Of a DNA stretch of 64,000 nt, positions 1 through 8,082 are shown one piece after another. The DNA comes from an uncultured Clostridia bacterium (GTDB taxonomy: Bacteria; Bacillota; Clostridia; Christensenellales; Borkfalkiaceae). The notes below the pieces were generated by a model. That model was given only the letters and a program-made list of their open reading frames with translations, was not told the DNA's origin and ran no database searches. A program made the translations under genes and the position numbers. How positions within the stretch are numbered: the stretch's first letter is position 1; the number at the start of each line of letters is the position of its first letter. The stretch spans positions 29,395 through 93,394 of the forward strand of contig CAKQJE010000008.1 of the NCBI GenBank assembly GCA_934247225.1, written 5' to 3'.

Positions 1-1
1 A

Positions 2-682
2 CAATCGCTATTCGGTAATATGCTGGCAAAAGACGAGACGGCACTGCTTCAAAAAACTTTCGGCTGTGTGGAATGGGTTTTTCATTTCGGAACGACGCTT
101 CTTTTCACTATGACGGGATTGCTTATTATACCGTTTGTCGAAATTTACACGAAGGGTATAACGGACGCGAACTATATCGTTCCCGCGTTTGCGGTTATTC
201 TGACGGTCGCGACGGCTTCGTATTGTCTGCGTGTGCCGTATAGTATGATAGTTCTTGCGGCAGGGCATTATAAACAAACGCAAACGAGCGCGATAATCGA
301 AATGGCGCTTAATATAGTTATATCCATAGCTTTGGTCTTTTGGGCGGGGCTTGTCGGCGTAGCCGTCGGAACGGTCGTTTCGATGACGTACCGCACCGTT
401 TATTATGCCGTGTATTTAAGAAAAAATATTATAAAACGTCCGTTGCGGTATTTTATAAAGCATATTTTGGTCGACGCTTTATCGGTCGCTTGTATGATTA
501 CCGCAACGCTTTGGATAAAACTCGGCGCGGTAAACTATTTATCCTGGATAGTAATGGCGTTGGAATGCGGCGTAATCTGCCTTGCAATATCGTTGATTAT
601 AAATCTCGTGTTTTACAGGCAAGAATTTAAAAACACGTTCGCGTTGTTATTTCATAAATCTAAAAAAGAAACGGAGAAATAA
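2..682 (+). CDS. Polysaccharide flippase (Wzx/MATE-like), C-terminal part
   Basis: The reading frame is open at the left edge of the window, so only the last 226 or so residues are present. They form several hydrophobic helices (for example FTMTGLLIIPFVEIY, a VVSMTYRTVYYAVY stretch and a hydrophobic stretch around WIVMALECGVICLAI) with a basic C-terminus, which fits the end of an oligosaccharide flippase or polysaccharide biosynthesis membrane protein of the MOP superfamily. Such proteins move lipid-linked glycan units across the cytoplasmic membrane. The stop codon shares its last base with the next start (TAATG), so translation is probably coupled to the epimerase. Family placement rests on the membrane pattern, some similarity of style, and the two sugar-nucleotide genes that follow. 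Confidence 0.7.
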   Translation, partial: QSLFGNMLAKDETALLQKTFGCVEWVFHFGTTLLFTMTGLLIIPFVEIYTKGITDANYIVPAFAVILTVATASYCLRVPYSMIVLAAGHYKQTQTSAIIEMALNIVISIALVFWAGLVGVAVGTVVSMTYRTVYYAVYLRKNIIKRPLRYFIKHILVDALSVACMITATLWIKLGAVNYLSWIVMALECGVICLAISLIINLVFYRQEFKNTFALLFHKSKKETEK

Positions 683-1749
683 TGTTAAACAATAAGTCGA
701 TTTTAGTCACGGGGGCTGCCGGGTTTATCGGCGCAAATCTCGTGAAAGAACTTTTAAAAACCGTAAACGCCGCGACAATTGTCGGTGTTGATAATTTAAA
801 TGATTATTATGATGTTTCTATCAAAGAATACCGCTTAAATGAAATTGAAACAATTGCAAAAAACAGCGGATCGAAATGGTTGTTTATAAAGGGAAATATT
901 GCCGATAAACAACTTATAGACGGACTTTTTAAAGATTATCGGTTCGATATCGTAATAAATCTCGCGGCTCAGGCGGGCGTGAGATACTCGATAACCAACC
1001 CCGACGTTTATATCGAAAGTAACGTTATAGGTTTCTATAATATTCTGGAAGCTTGCAGACATTCTTACGATAACGGGGAAAAGGGCGTTGAACATCTCGT
1101 TTATGCTTCGTCCTCGTCCGTTTACGGGAGCAACAAGAAAATCCCGTATTCCACCGAGGATAAAACCGATACGCCCGTTTCGCTTTACGCCGCCACGAAA
1201 AAAACCGACGAGCTTATGGCTCACGCTTACAGCAAACTTTATAACATTCCGTCCACGGGACTCAGGTTTTTCACAGTTTACGGACCTGCGGGTAGACCCG
1301 ATATGGCATATTTCGGGTTTACGGACAAGCTTATCAAAGGCAAAACGATTGAGATTTTCAATTACGGAAACTGTAAGCGCGATTTCACTTACATAGACGA
1401 TATTGTGGAGGGCATAAAACGAGTTGCCGCACGCGCGCCCGAAAGAAAAACGGGCGAAGACGGGTTGCCCGTGCCGCCTTACAAGGTGTATAATATCGGT
1501 AACAATCATCCCGAAAATCTTCTCGAATTCGTTAAGATTTTGCAGGAAGAACTCGTAAAAGCGGGAGTTTTACCCGAAGATTACGATTTCGAATCGCATA
1601 AAAAACTCGTTCCCATGCAGGCGGGCGACGTCCCCGTAACTTACGCGGACACGAGCGAACTCGAAAAGGATTTCGGCTTTAAACCGAGTACGGATTTAAG
1701 AGAGGGGCTTCGCAGATTTGCGGTCTGGTACAAAGGCTTTTACGGTTAA
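682..1749 (+). CDS. UDP-glucuronate 4-epimerase (NAD-dependent SDR)
   Basis: This 355-residue extended short-chain dehydrogenase starts with the Rossmann motif GAAGFIGANL and carries the catalytic YxxxK (Tyr169, Lys173 in YAATKK), preceded by the SSSSVYG segment. The stretches VDNLNDYYDVS, QAGVRYSITNP and RDFTYIDDIVEG are typical of the LpsL/CapI type, which interconverts UDP-glucuronate and UDP-galacturonate. With the UDP-glucose dehydrogenase downstream it gives a two-step route from UDP-glucose to UDP-galacturonate for capsule or wall polysaccharide. It overlaps the flippase by one base. Another UDP-hexose 4-epimerase specificity is possible but less likely. Confidence 0.9.
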   Translation: MLNNKSILVTGAAGFIGANLVKELLKTVNAATIVGVDNLNDYYDVSIKEYRLNEIETIAKNSGSKWLFIKGNIADKQLIDGLFKDYRFDIVINLAAQAGVRYSITNPDVYIESNVIGFYNILEACRHSYDNGEKGVEHLVYASSSSVYGSNKKIPYSTEDKTDTPVSLYAATKKTDELMAHAYSKLYNIPSTGLRFFTVYGPAGRPDMAYFGFTDKLIKGKTIEIFNYGNCKRDFTYIDDIVEGIKRVAARAPERKTGEDGLPVPPYKVYNIGNNHPENLLEFVKILQEELVKAGVLPEDYDFESHKKLVPMQAGDVPVTYADTSELEKDFGFKPSTDLREGLRRFAVWYKGFYG

Positions 1750-1821
1750 TTTTTGCATTGATTTCAACGCGAAAAATCAATCGCGATATAAAACAAATAA
1801 AAACCAAGGAGATTAAAATAT

Positions 1822-3006
1822 ATGAAAATAGCTGTCGCAGGAACGGGATACGTGGGATTGTCTCTGGCAACCCTTCTCGCGCGCCATAACGAAGTAACAG
1901 CGGTGGATATCGTTCCCGAGAAAGTTAAGATGATAAACGAGAAGAAGTCGCCTATCGTCGATAAGGAAATTCAGGAATTTCTTTCGGAAAAACCTCTCGA
2001 TCTCGTCGCCACGCTCGATGGAGATGAAGCGTATAAAAACGCTGATTACGTTATAATCGCCGCGCCCACGAATTACGACCCCGAAAAGAATTATTTCGAC
2101 ACGTCCGCCGTGGAAAGCGTTATCGAACAGGTTTTAAGGGTCAATAAAAACGCGATTATGGTTATAAAATCGACCATTCCCGTAGGATACACGGAAAGCG
2201 TACGCAAAAAATATAACACCGAAAATATAATTTTCAGTCCCGAATTTTTGCGCGAAGGTCACGCGCTTTACGATAACCTTTATCCGAGCAGAATTGTGGT
2301 AGGCGTTCCGAAAGACGACGAAGAAATGAAGAAAGCCGCCGAAAAATTCGCCGATCTTTTGGTGGAAGGCGCGATAAAACGCCCGATAGACGTTTTGTTC
2401 ACGCACCTTACGGAAGCCGAAGCTATAAAGCTTTTCGCAAATACTTATCTTGCGCTCAGGGTCGCTTATTTCAACGAACTCGACACTTACGCCGAACTTA
2501 AAGGTCTTGACACGAAGTCGATAATAGAGGGCGTTTCGCTCGATCCGAGAATAGGCGATTACTACAACAATCCGTCGTTCGGTTACGGCGGGTATTGTTT
2601 GCCTAAGGACACCAAGCAGCTTCGCGCCAATTATGCCGACGTTCCGCAGAACCTCATTTCGGCGATTGTAGAAGCCAACACCACGAGAAAGGATTTCATT
2701 GCGGAGCAGATCATAAAGAAAAACCCGAAAGTGGTCGGGGTTTACCGCCTTACGATGAAAGCCAACAGCGATAATTTCCGTCAGTCTTCCATTCAGGGCG
2801 TTATGAAACGAATAAAAGCCAAGGGGATTGAGGTCGTAGTTTACGAACCGACGATGAAAGAAGACAGCTTTTTCAACAGTCGCGTTATAAAAGACCTCGA
2901 CGAATTCAAGAGAATTTCGGACGTTATAATCGCAAACCGTTATACGGACGATCTTAAAGACGTTTTGGATAAGATTTATACCAGAGACTTGTTTTTCAGA
3001 GAATAA
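1822..3006 (+). CDS. ugd: UDP-glucose 6-dehydrogenase
   Basis: A 394-residue protein, close to the length of the short (about 390 aa) Ugd class. It has the N-terminal NAD motif GTGYVGLS, the central segment IKSTIPVGYTE, the FSPEFLREG motif, and the catalytic cysteine at about residue 259 within YGGYCLPKDTKQL. It oxidises UDP-glucose to UDP-glucuronate with two NAD+. The start is fixed by an AAGGAG ribosome site before ATG 1822. The 72-base gap after the epimerase has no terminator, so the genes probably share a transcript that ends at the strong hairpin at 3043-3079. Confidence 0.95.
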   Translation: MKIAVAGTGYVGLSLATLLARHNEVTAVDIVPEKVKMINEKKSPIVDKEIQEFLSEKPLDLVATLDGDEAYKNADYVIIAAPTNYDPEKNYFDTSAVESVIEQVLRVNKNAIMVIKSTIPVGYTESVRKKYNTENIIFSPEFLREGHALYDNLYPSRIVVGVPKDDEEMKKAAEKFADLLVEGAIKRPIDVLFTHLTEAEAIKLFANTYLALRVAYFNELDTYAELKGLDTKSIIEGVSLDPRIGDYYNNPSFGYGGYCLPKDTKQLRANYADVPQNLISAIVEANTTRKDFIAEQIIKKNPKVVGVYRLTMKANSDNFRQSSIQGVMKRIKAKGIEVVVYEPTMKEDSFFNSRVIKDLDEFKRISDVIIANRYTDDLKDVLDKIYTRDLFFRE

Positions 3007-3042
3007 ATATAAAGAATAAATATCATTATAATATATTGCGTG

Positions 3043-3089
3043 CGCGGCGGGAAATCCGATTTTCGGATTTCCCGCCGCGTAATTTTTTT
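3043..3089 (+). terminator. Rho-independent terminator after ugd
   Basis: A 17-bp perfect stem (3043-3059 with 3063-3079, rich in GC) with a 3-base loop is followed by TAATTTTTTT. It closes the polysaccharide locus and isolates it from the phosphate operon. Confidence 0.93.
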
Positions 3090-3090
3090 C

Positions 3091-3175
3091 TTTACGAAAA
3101 ATTACCGACTTTACGAAAACTTTACGTTTACTTTACCTTTTTTTGCCTGTTAATCTTTTTCTTTTGGGTTATAAT
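3091..3175 (+). promoter_or_regulatory. PHO-box-like repeat array and promoter of the pst operon
   Basis: Five TTTACN-like repeats start at 3091 (TTTACG), 3101 (ATTACC), 3110 (TTTACG), 3121 (TTTACG) and 3132 (TTTACC), that is every 9-11 bases on one face of the helix. A perfect TATAAT lies at 3170-3175, and no good -35 is seen 17 bases before it (CTGTTA at 3147). Known PhoP boxes of Gram-positive bacteria are TT(A/T/C)ACA repeats with about 5-base spacers placed just upstream of a weak -35. The array therefore fits activation by the PhoP encoded at the end of the same operon. Binding itself is inferred. Confidence 0.8.
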
Positions 3176-3209
3176 ACGGTTGTAAAAAGAAAAAAGGAGA
3201 AAGAAAAAA

Positions 3210-4085
3210 ATGAAAAGAAAATTGATGGCAATCATTGCGGGCATAGTTGCTTGCGTAACTTGTCTGGCTTTTACCGCTTGCGGTAATTCGTCTGCGACCG
3301 AAAAGAACATACTCGTCGTAATGAGAGAAGCGGCAAGCGGCACGAGAGAAGCGTTCGATAAATATGTAAATCTCGACGCGAAAGACGCGGTAGACACCGC
3401 AGAAGAACTTAAAGACACGGGTATTGTAAGAACCAAAGTTTCTCAGAACGAAACGGCAATCGGTTACATTTCGCTCGCTTCCGTGGACGACAGTGTTAAG
3501 GCTTTGAAAGTCGAAGGCGTCGAACCGACCGTAGCGAACGTAAAAGACGGAAAATACAAAATTCAGAGACCGTTCCTTCTTTTGACCAACAAAAACGTTG
3601 CTTTAAGCGCGGCGGCTCAGGATTTCTACAACTATCTTTTGAGTAAAAACGCGGAAGAGGGTATCCTTGCTTCGGGCGGAATTACGGTAAGCGATTTCGA
3701 TACGAGAGCGGATTACACCGTTCCCACCGCGGCTCTCAGCGGAAATATTTCCCTTATCGGTTCGACTTCTATGGAAAAAATGATCCAGAAGCTCGTTGCA
3801 AACTACCTCGCTCTCGGCGGAGATATGGTAAAAGACGTCAAGTTCGATTACAACTTCAACGGTTCGAGCGGCGGCAGAACGGCGGCTAAGAACGATATCG
3901 ACGGAACGGTTATAGGTCTTGCAAGCTCGGCAAAAGCGGACGACGCTTACACGGAAACGACGCTTTGCCTCGACGCGGTTGCGATTATCGTAAACAAAAA
4001 CAACGATAAGATAAGCGACGTAAACGCGACGATACTTCACGACATATTCACCGGTAAAATCACGAAATACAGCGAGATAAAATGA
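3210..4085 (+). CDS. pstS: Phosphate-binding lipoprotein PstS, halves in permuted order
   Basis: The 291-residue product has a lipoprotein signal peptide with Cys24 in FTACG. It captures phosphate outside the cell for the PstCAB transporter. The motif order is unusual. The segment REAASGTREAF (from residue 39), AIGYISLASVDDSVKALKVE and RPFLLLT, which normally forms the C-terminal half of PstS, comes first. The normal N-terminal half follows: IGSTSMEK with Gly184-Ser187, NGSSGGR at about 217-223, then DAVAIIVN and DIFTGKITKYSE at the very C-terminus. All phosphate-contact segments are present, so the fold could close as a circular permutant. The TGA stop overlaps the ATG of pstCA. Confidence 0.9.
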   Translation: MKRKLMAIIAGIVACVTCLAFTACGNSSATEKNILVVMREAASGTREAFDKYVNLDAKDAVDTAEELKDTGIVRTKVSQNETAIGYISLASVDDSVKALKVEGVEPTVANVKDGKYKIQRPFLLLTNKNVALSAAAQDFYNYLLSKNAEEGILASGGITVSDFDTRADYTVPTAALSGNISLIGSTSMEKMIQKLVANYLALGGDMVKDVKFDYNFNGSSGGRTAAKNDIDGTVIGLASSAKADDAYTETTLCLDAVAIIVNKNNDKISDVNATILHDIFTGKITKYSEIK

Positions 4086-5872
4086 TTATAGACAAAACAA
4101 AAACAAAAGAAAGCGCTTTCAAAGCGCTTTTTGCCGCTATGGCGGGGCTGTGTATTATCAGCGTTGTGGCGATATTCGTCTTTCTGATAATCGAAAGCCT
4201 CCCGGCATTACGCAAAATAGGTTTTTTCAAATTCGTGTTCGGATCGGAGTGGACTCCGAGTTCGGACGATAAGTACTCCCTTCCTTTGGCGGGAAGCTAC
4301 GGCGTACTTAAAATGATCGTCGGCTCGATCTTCGCAACGGTTGGCGCGGTTCTGTTCGGCGGGGCTACGGGCGTGTTCACGGCGGTGTTTATTTCGAGGT
4401 TCTGCCCCAAACGCATTAAAAAGATTTTTAGCGCGATAATCGACTTATTGGCGGGTATTCCGTCGGTAATCTACGGATTTTTCGGCATGAACGTACTGCT
4501 TCCGAGGCTCGGAGTTTTCTCCGCGAACGGCAGCGGAAGCGGACTTCTCGCCGTGTCGCTCGTTCTTGGACTTATGATTCTCCCGACCGTCGTGTCGCTT
4601 TCGAGAACGAGCATCGACGCGGTCCCCGACAGTTATTACGAAGGCGCGTTGTCGCTCGGTTCGTCTCACGAAAAAGCCGTTTTCAGAGTGGTCGTTCCAG
4701 CGGCGAAATCGGGCATAGTCGCTTCGCTTATCCTCGGCGTTGGAAGAGCGGTCGGCGAAACGATGGCGGTTATCATGGTTGCGGGCAACAAGGTTAATTA
4801 CCCGAACGGACTTTTCAAAAGCTTCCGCGTTTTAACGGCTAACATCGTTATGGAAATGAGCTACGCGGGCGAAGTTCAGCTCGGAGCGTTGATCGCGACG
4901 GGCGTCGTGCTTCTGATTTTCATTCTGATAATAAACCTCCTTTTAGGGCTTATAACCGAAAACAAAAGCAAAAAAACAGGCGGAAAAAAACGCGAAATAG
5001 GCTTTTTAAGCTCGTTCAATCACCTTATAAGGATCGAGAAAATAGGCAAATATTTTTCCTATGTATGTTCGGCGGTCGCAAGTCTCGCACTTGTGCTTAT
5101 AATAGGCTTTATAGTCATCAAAGGCGCGCCGCAGGTTAAGTGGGATCTTTTGTTCGGCGAATTCGTTTTAGCCGAAAAAATCAGCATATTCCCGTCGATC
5201 GTGACAACGCTCATAACCGTTGCGATAAGCTTAGTCATCGCCCTTCCGATAGGTATCGCAACGGCGGTTTTTTTGAACGAATACACCAAGAAAAACAGTA
5301 TTTTCGTAAAAATCATAAGAGGAGCGATAAACGTTCTGAGCGGTATTCCGTCCATTGTTTACGCCCTTTTCGGAATGGTAACTTTCGTGGTGTGGTTTGG
5401 CAATAAAATCTCCATTTTGGCGGGCAGTTTCACGATAGCGATAATGCTTTTGCCTACGATTGTAAGGTCTACGGAAGAAAGCTTAAAAGCCGTCGGCGAG
5501 GGGCTCAGAGAAGGCAGCCTTGCGCTCGGCGCGGGAAAGGTAAGAACGATTTTCAAAATAGTTCTTCCGAGCGCGCTCCCGGGGATAACTTCGGCGATAA
5601 TCCTTTCGATAGGAAGAGTCGTTTCGGAGTCCGCTCCGTTTATGTATACTATGGGAAGCACGCTTTCTCCGATGCCCACGGGCGTTATGGACAGCGGAAC
5701 GACGCTCGCCGTCGCATTATATAAATTGTCGGGCGAAGGATATTACGTAAACGAAGCGTACGCGACGGCGTTCGTGCTTCTTATAATAGTACTTATCCTC
5801 AATACGCTCGCGGGCGTGGTTTCGGGTAAGCTCGAAAAAAAATTAAAGGGAAACAAAAATGAGAAAAGATAA
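4082..5872 (+). CDS. pstCA: Fused phosphate permease PstC-PstA
   Basis: One open frame of 596 residues contains both permease subunits that are normally separate. Residues about 1-300 match PstC (SLPLAGSYGVLKMIVGS, LLAGIPSVIYGFFGM, an EGALSLGSS coupling helix and a GRAVGETMAVIMVAG motif). After a basic linker near residue 300 (KSKKTGGKKRE), residues about 315-596 match PstA (LNEYTKKNS, INVLSGIPSIVYALFGM, EGSLALGAGKVRTIFKIVLPSALPG split by its helices, GRVVSESAPF). Each half has about six membrane helices. I see no stop codon, frameshift or internal start signal at the junction. It works with PstS and PstB, overlapping both neighbouring genes. Confidence 0.92.
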   Translation: MIIDKTKTKESAFKALFAAMAGLCIISVVAIFVFLIIESLPALRKIGFFKFVFGSEWTPSSDDKYSLPLAGSYGVLKMIVGSIFATVGAVLFGGATGVFTAVFISRFCPKRIKKIFSAIIDLLAGIPSVIYGFFGMNVLLPRLGVFSANGSGSGLLAVSLVLGLMILPTVVSLSRTSIDAVPDSYYEGALSLGSSHEKAVFRVVVPAAKSGIVASLILGVGRAVGETMAVIMVAGNKVNYPNGLFKSFRVLTANIVMEMSYAGEVQLGALIATGVVLLIFILIINLLLGLITENKSKKTGGKKREIGFLSSFNHLIRIEKIGKYFSYVCSAVASLALVLIIGFIVIKGAPQVKWDLLFGEFVLAEKISIFPSIVTTLITVAISLVIALPIGIATAVFLNEYTKKNSIFVKIIRGAINVLSGIPSIVYALFGMVTFVVWFGNKISILAGSFTIAIMLLPTIVRSTEESLKAVGEGLREGSLALGAGKVRTIFKIVLPSALPGITSAIILSIGRVVSESAPFMYTMGSTLSPMPTGVMDSGTTLAVALYKLSGEGYYVNEAYATAFVLLIIVLILNTLAGVVSGKLEKKLKGNKNEKR

Positions 5873-6644
5873 AAATTCCGAAAAAGTCGTTTTCGGGAAA
5901 AACGTTTCGGTTAAAAACGCAAATCTCTGGTACGGAGACTTTCAGGCGCTTAAAAACATCAGCGTAGAAATTCCCGAGAAAAAGGTCACGGCGTTCATAG
6001 GTCCTTCGGGCTGCGGAAAATCCACATTTTTAAAATGCTTAAACAGAATGAACGATCTTGTAGAGGGATGCAGGATAGAGGGCGAGTTCCGCCTCGGCGA
6101 AACGGATATTTACGGCAAAATCGACGTGAACGAACTTCGCAGAAACGTCGGAATGGTCTTCCAGAAACCGAATCCGTTCCCGATGAGCATTTACGATAAC
6201 GTTGCGTACGGTCCGAGAACGCTCGGCATTCACAAAAAATCCGAACTTGACGATATAGTCGAAAAATCGCTCCGCGGCGCGAGTATGTGGGACGATTTGA
6301 AGGACAGGCTTTTCAAGTCGGCTTTGGGGCTTTCGGGCGGACAACAGCAAAGGCTTTGCATCGCCCGCGCGCTTGCCGCCGATCCGAAAGTGCTTTTAAT
6401 GGACGAACCGACTTCCGCTCTCGACCCCATCTCCACGGGTAAAATCGAAGAACTTATGGAAGAACTCGAAAAGGACATAACGATAATAATCGTTACCCAC
6501 AATATGCAGCAGGCAACGAGAATTGCCGACAAAACGGCGTTTTTCCTGCTCGGCGAGCTTGTGGAATTCGGCGATACCGAGAAGATTTTCTCTTCGCCGG
6601 ACGACGCGCGCACCGAAAAATACATCACCGGCAGATTCGGTTGA
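5859..6644 (+). CDS. pstB: Phosphate ABC transporter ATPase PstB
   Basis: A 261-residue ABC ATPase with Walker A GPSGCGKST at residues 48-56, the PstB-typical CLNRMNDL after it, Q-loop in VFQKPNPFPMSIYDNVAYGPR, signature LSGGQQQR, Walker B VLLMDEPTSALDP and the H-loop VTHNMQQA. It powers phosphate import through the PstCA permease at the inner face of the membrane. It overlaps the end of pstCA by 14 bases, so the two are translationally linked. Length and motifs are normal. Confidence 0.97.
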   Translation: MRKDKNSEKVVFGKNVSVKNANLWYGDFQALKNISVEIPEKKVTAFIGPSGCGKSTFLKCLNRMNDLVEGCRIEGEFRLGETDIYGKIDVNELRRNVGMVFQKPNPFPMSIYDNVAYGPRTLGIHKKSELDDIVEKSLRGASMWDDLKDRLFKSALGLSGGQQQRLCIARALAADPKVLLMDEPTSALDPISTGKIEELMEELEKDITIIIVTHNMQQATRIADKTAFFLLGELVEFGDTEKIFSSPDDARTEKYITGRFG

Positions 6645-6702
6645 TTTTTTCGGTTGACTTTTTTGACTGAAATACTTGAAAAAAGGAGACGATAAAGGTA
6701 TA

Positions 6703-7347
6703 ATGAGCGTAAGGAGCAAATACGAAGACGAGCTTGACAAGGTTTTCACCAAACTCGTCAAAATGTGTCACGTAACGGAAATCGCGATCGAGAAATCTAT
6801 CAAAGCGTTGAAAACGAGAGACGATATTCTCGCGAAAGAAGTTATGGCGGAAGATAAAAACGTGGACGATATGGAACGCGAAATCGAAAGGGATTGTCTG
6901 AAAATCCTGCTTATGGAACATCCCGTCGCAAGCGATTTCAGAGAGGTTTCGTCCGCGCTGAAAATGATAACCGACCTCGAAAGAATAGCCGATCAGGCGG
7001 CGGATATTTCGGAGCTGAGCTTACAGTTCAAGGGCGAAAAATTCATCAAAAAGCCCGAGCATATCGAGCTTATGGCGAAAATCGTAACCGGAATGGTAAA
7101 AGACGGCGTGACGAGCTATATCAATCACGACCTCGAAACCGCCCGCGGACTCGATAAGCGGGACGATAAAGTGGACGAACTTTTCGAAACGGTTAAAAAA
7201 GATCTCGTGGAACTTATCGAAATCGATTCGGCAAACGCCGATCAGGCTATTTTGTTTATGATGATAGCAAAATATCTCGAAAGAATAGGCGATCACGCCG
7301 TTAATATAGGAGAATGGGTCGGCTACGCCGCAACGGGGTCGAGATAA
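6703..7347 (+). CDS. phoU: Phosphate signalling protein PhoU
   Basis: A 214-residue, mostly helical protein with the duplicated PhoU three-helix bundle. The acidic metal-site segments are in the two halves: EREIERDCLKIL with FREVSSALKMITDLERIADQA, and VDELFETVKKDL with MIAKYLERIGDHAVNIGE. It links the transport state of PstCAB to the PhoR kinase. The frame extends to a TTG at 6676, but ATG 6703 gives the canonical start MSVRSKYEDELDKV and has an AAAGG just upstream, so I chose it. It sits between pstB and the two-component genes, as expected for its role. Confidence 0.94.
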   Translation: MSVRSKYEDELDKVFTKLVKMCHVTEIAIEKSIKALKTRDDILAKEVMAEDKNVDDMEREIERDCLKILLMEHPVASDFREVSSALKMITDLERIADQAADISELSLQFKGEKFIKKPEHIELMAKIVTGMVKDGVTSYINHDLETARGLDKRDDKVDELFETVKKDLVELIEIDSANADQAILFMMIAKYLERIGDHAVNIGEWVGYAATGSR

Positions 7348-7404
7348 TCCGATTGCCGTAAGGCTCGGGCAAAAACGCCGAAGCGGTGCGACTTAAAGGA
7401 CGAA

Positions 7405-8082
7405 ATGGAAGAGAAAAAACTTATTTACGCGGTAGACGACGAACAGTCGATAAGAGAAGTTTACAACTACGCCTTGTCGGGCGCGGGTTTTAACGTCGAA
7501 TGTTTTTCGTGCGGTGCGGAGCTGTTCGAAGCGCTCGCAAAAACTTTGCCGAGCCTTATCATCCTCGACATTATGCTCGAAGGTTCGGACGGCTACGCGA
7601 TTTTAGAAAAAATCAGAGCGAACGCCAAAACGGAGAATATTCCCGTTATTATGGTTTCGGCGAAAACCGAAGAGATAGACAAAGTTAAAGGTCTCAATCT
7701 CGGCGCGGACGATTATCTTTCCAAACCGTTCGGGGTTTTAGAACTTATCGCGAGGATAAACGCCAAGCTCAGAAAAACGGTCAAACCCGCCGCAAACGCG
7801 ATATTAAAATATAAAGATATCGAAGTCGACGACGAAAAACGCGTTATAACGGTCAACGGAGAAAGTTCGAAGCTCACGCTCAAACAGTACGAGCTTTTGA
7901 AACTTTTCGTTATGAACGCCGAAAAAGTTATGCAAAGAGACAAGCTTTTGGACGCGGTCTGGGGCGAGGATTACGGCGAAACGAGAACGCTCGATATTCA
8001 TATCGGAGATCTTCGCAAAGTTCTTTCTTCTTCCGATGCGGAAATAGAAACGGTGAGAGGAGTTGGGTATATACTTAAATGA
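7405..8082 (+). CDS. phoP: Phosphate response regulator (OmpR family)
   Basis: A 225-residue response regulator. The receiver domain has acidic residues Asp11-Asp12, the phosphorylated Asp55 in LIILDIMLEG and Lys107 in LSKPFG. The C-terminal winged helix carries LTLKQYELLKLFV and VWGEDYGETRTLDIHIGDLRKVL. It is the expected reader of the phased TTTACN repeats at 3091-3137 that precede the operon, giving positive autoregulation under phosphate limitation (inferred). Its TAA/ATG junction overlaps the kinase gene by four bases. Confidence 0.93.
   Translation: MEEKKLIYAVDDEQSIREVYNYALSGAGFNVECFSCGAELFEALAKTLPSLIILDIMLEGSDGYAILEKIRANAKTENIPVIMVSAKTEEIDKVKGLNLGADDYLSKPFGVLELIARINAKLRKTVKPAANAILKYKDIEVDDEKRVITVNGESSKLTLKQYELLKLFVMNAEKVMQRDKLLDAVWGEDYGETRTLDIHIGDLRKVLSSSDAEIETVRGVGYILK

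Noticed and set aside
3128..3436. Minus-strand 102-residue frame at the start of pstS
   Set aside because: It runs through the PHO-box array, the promoter and the signal peptide of pstS; no signals of its own.
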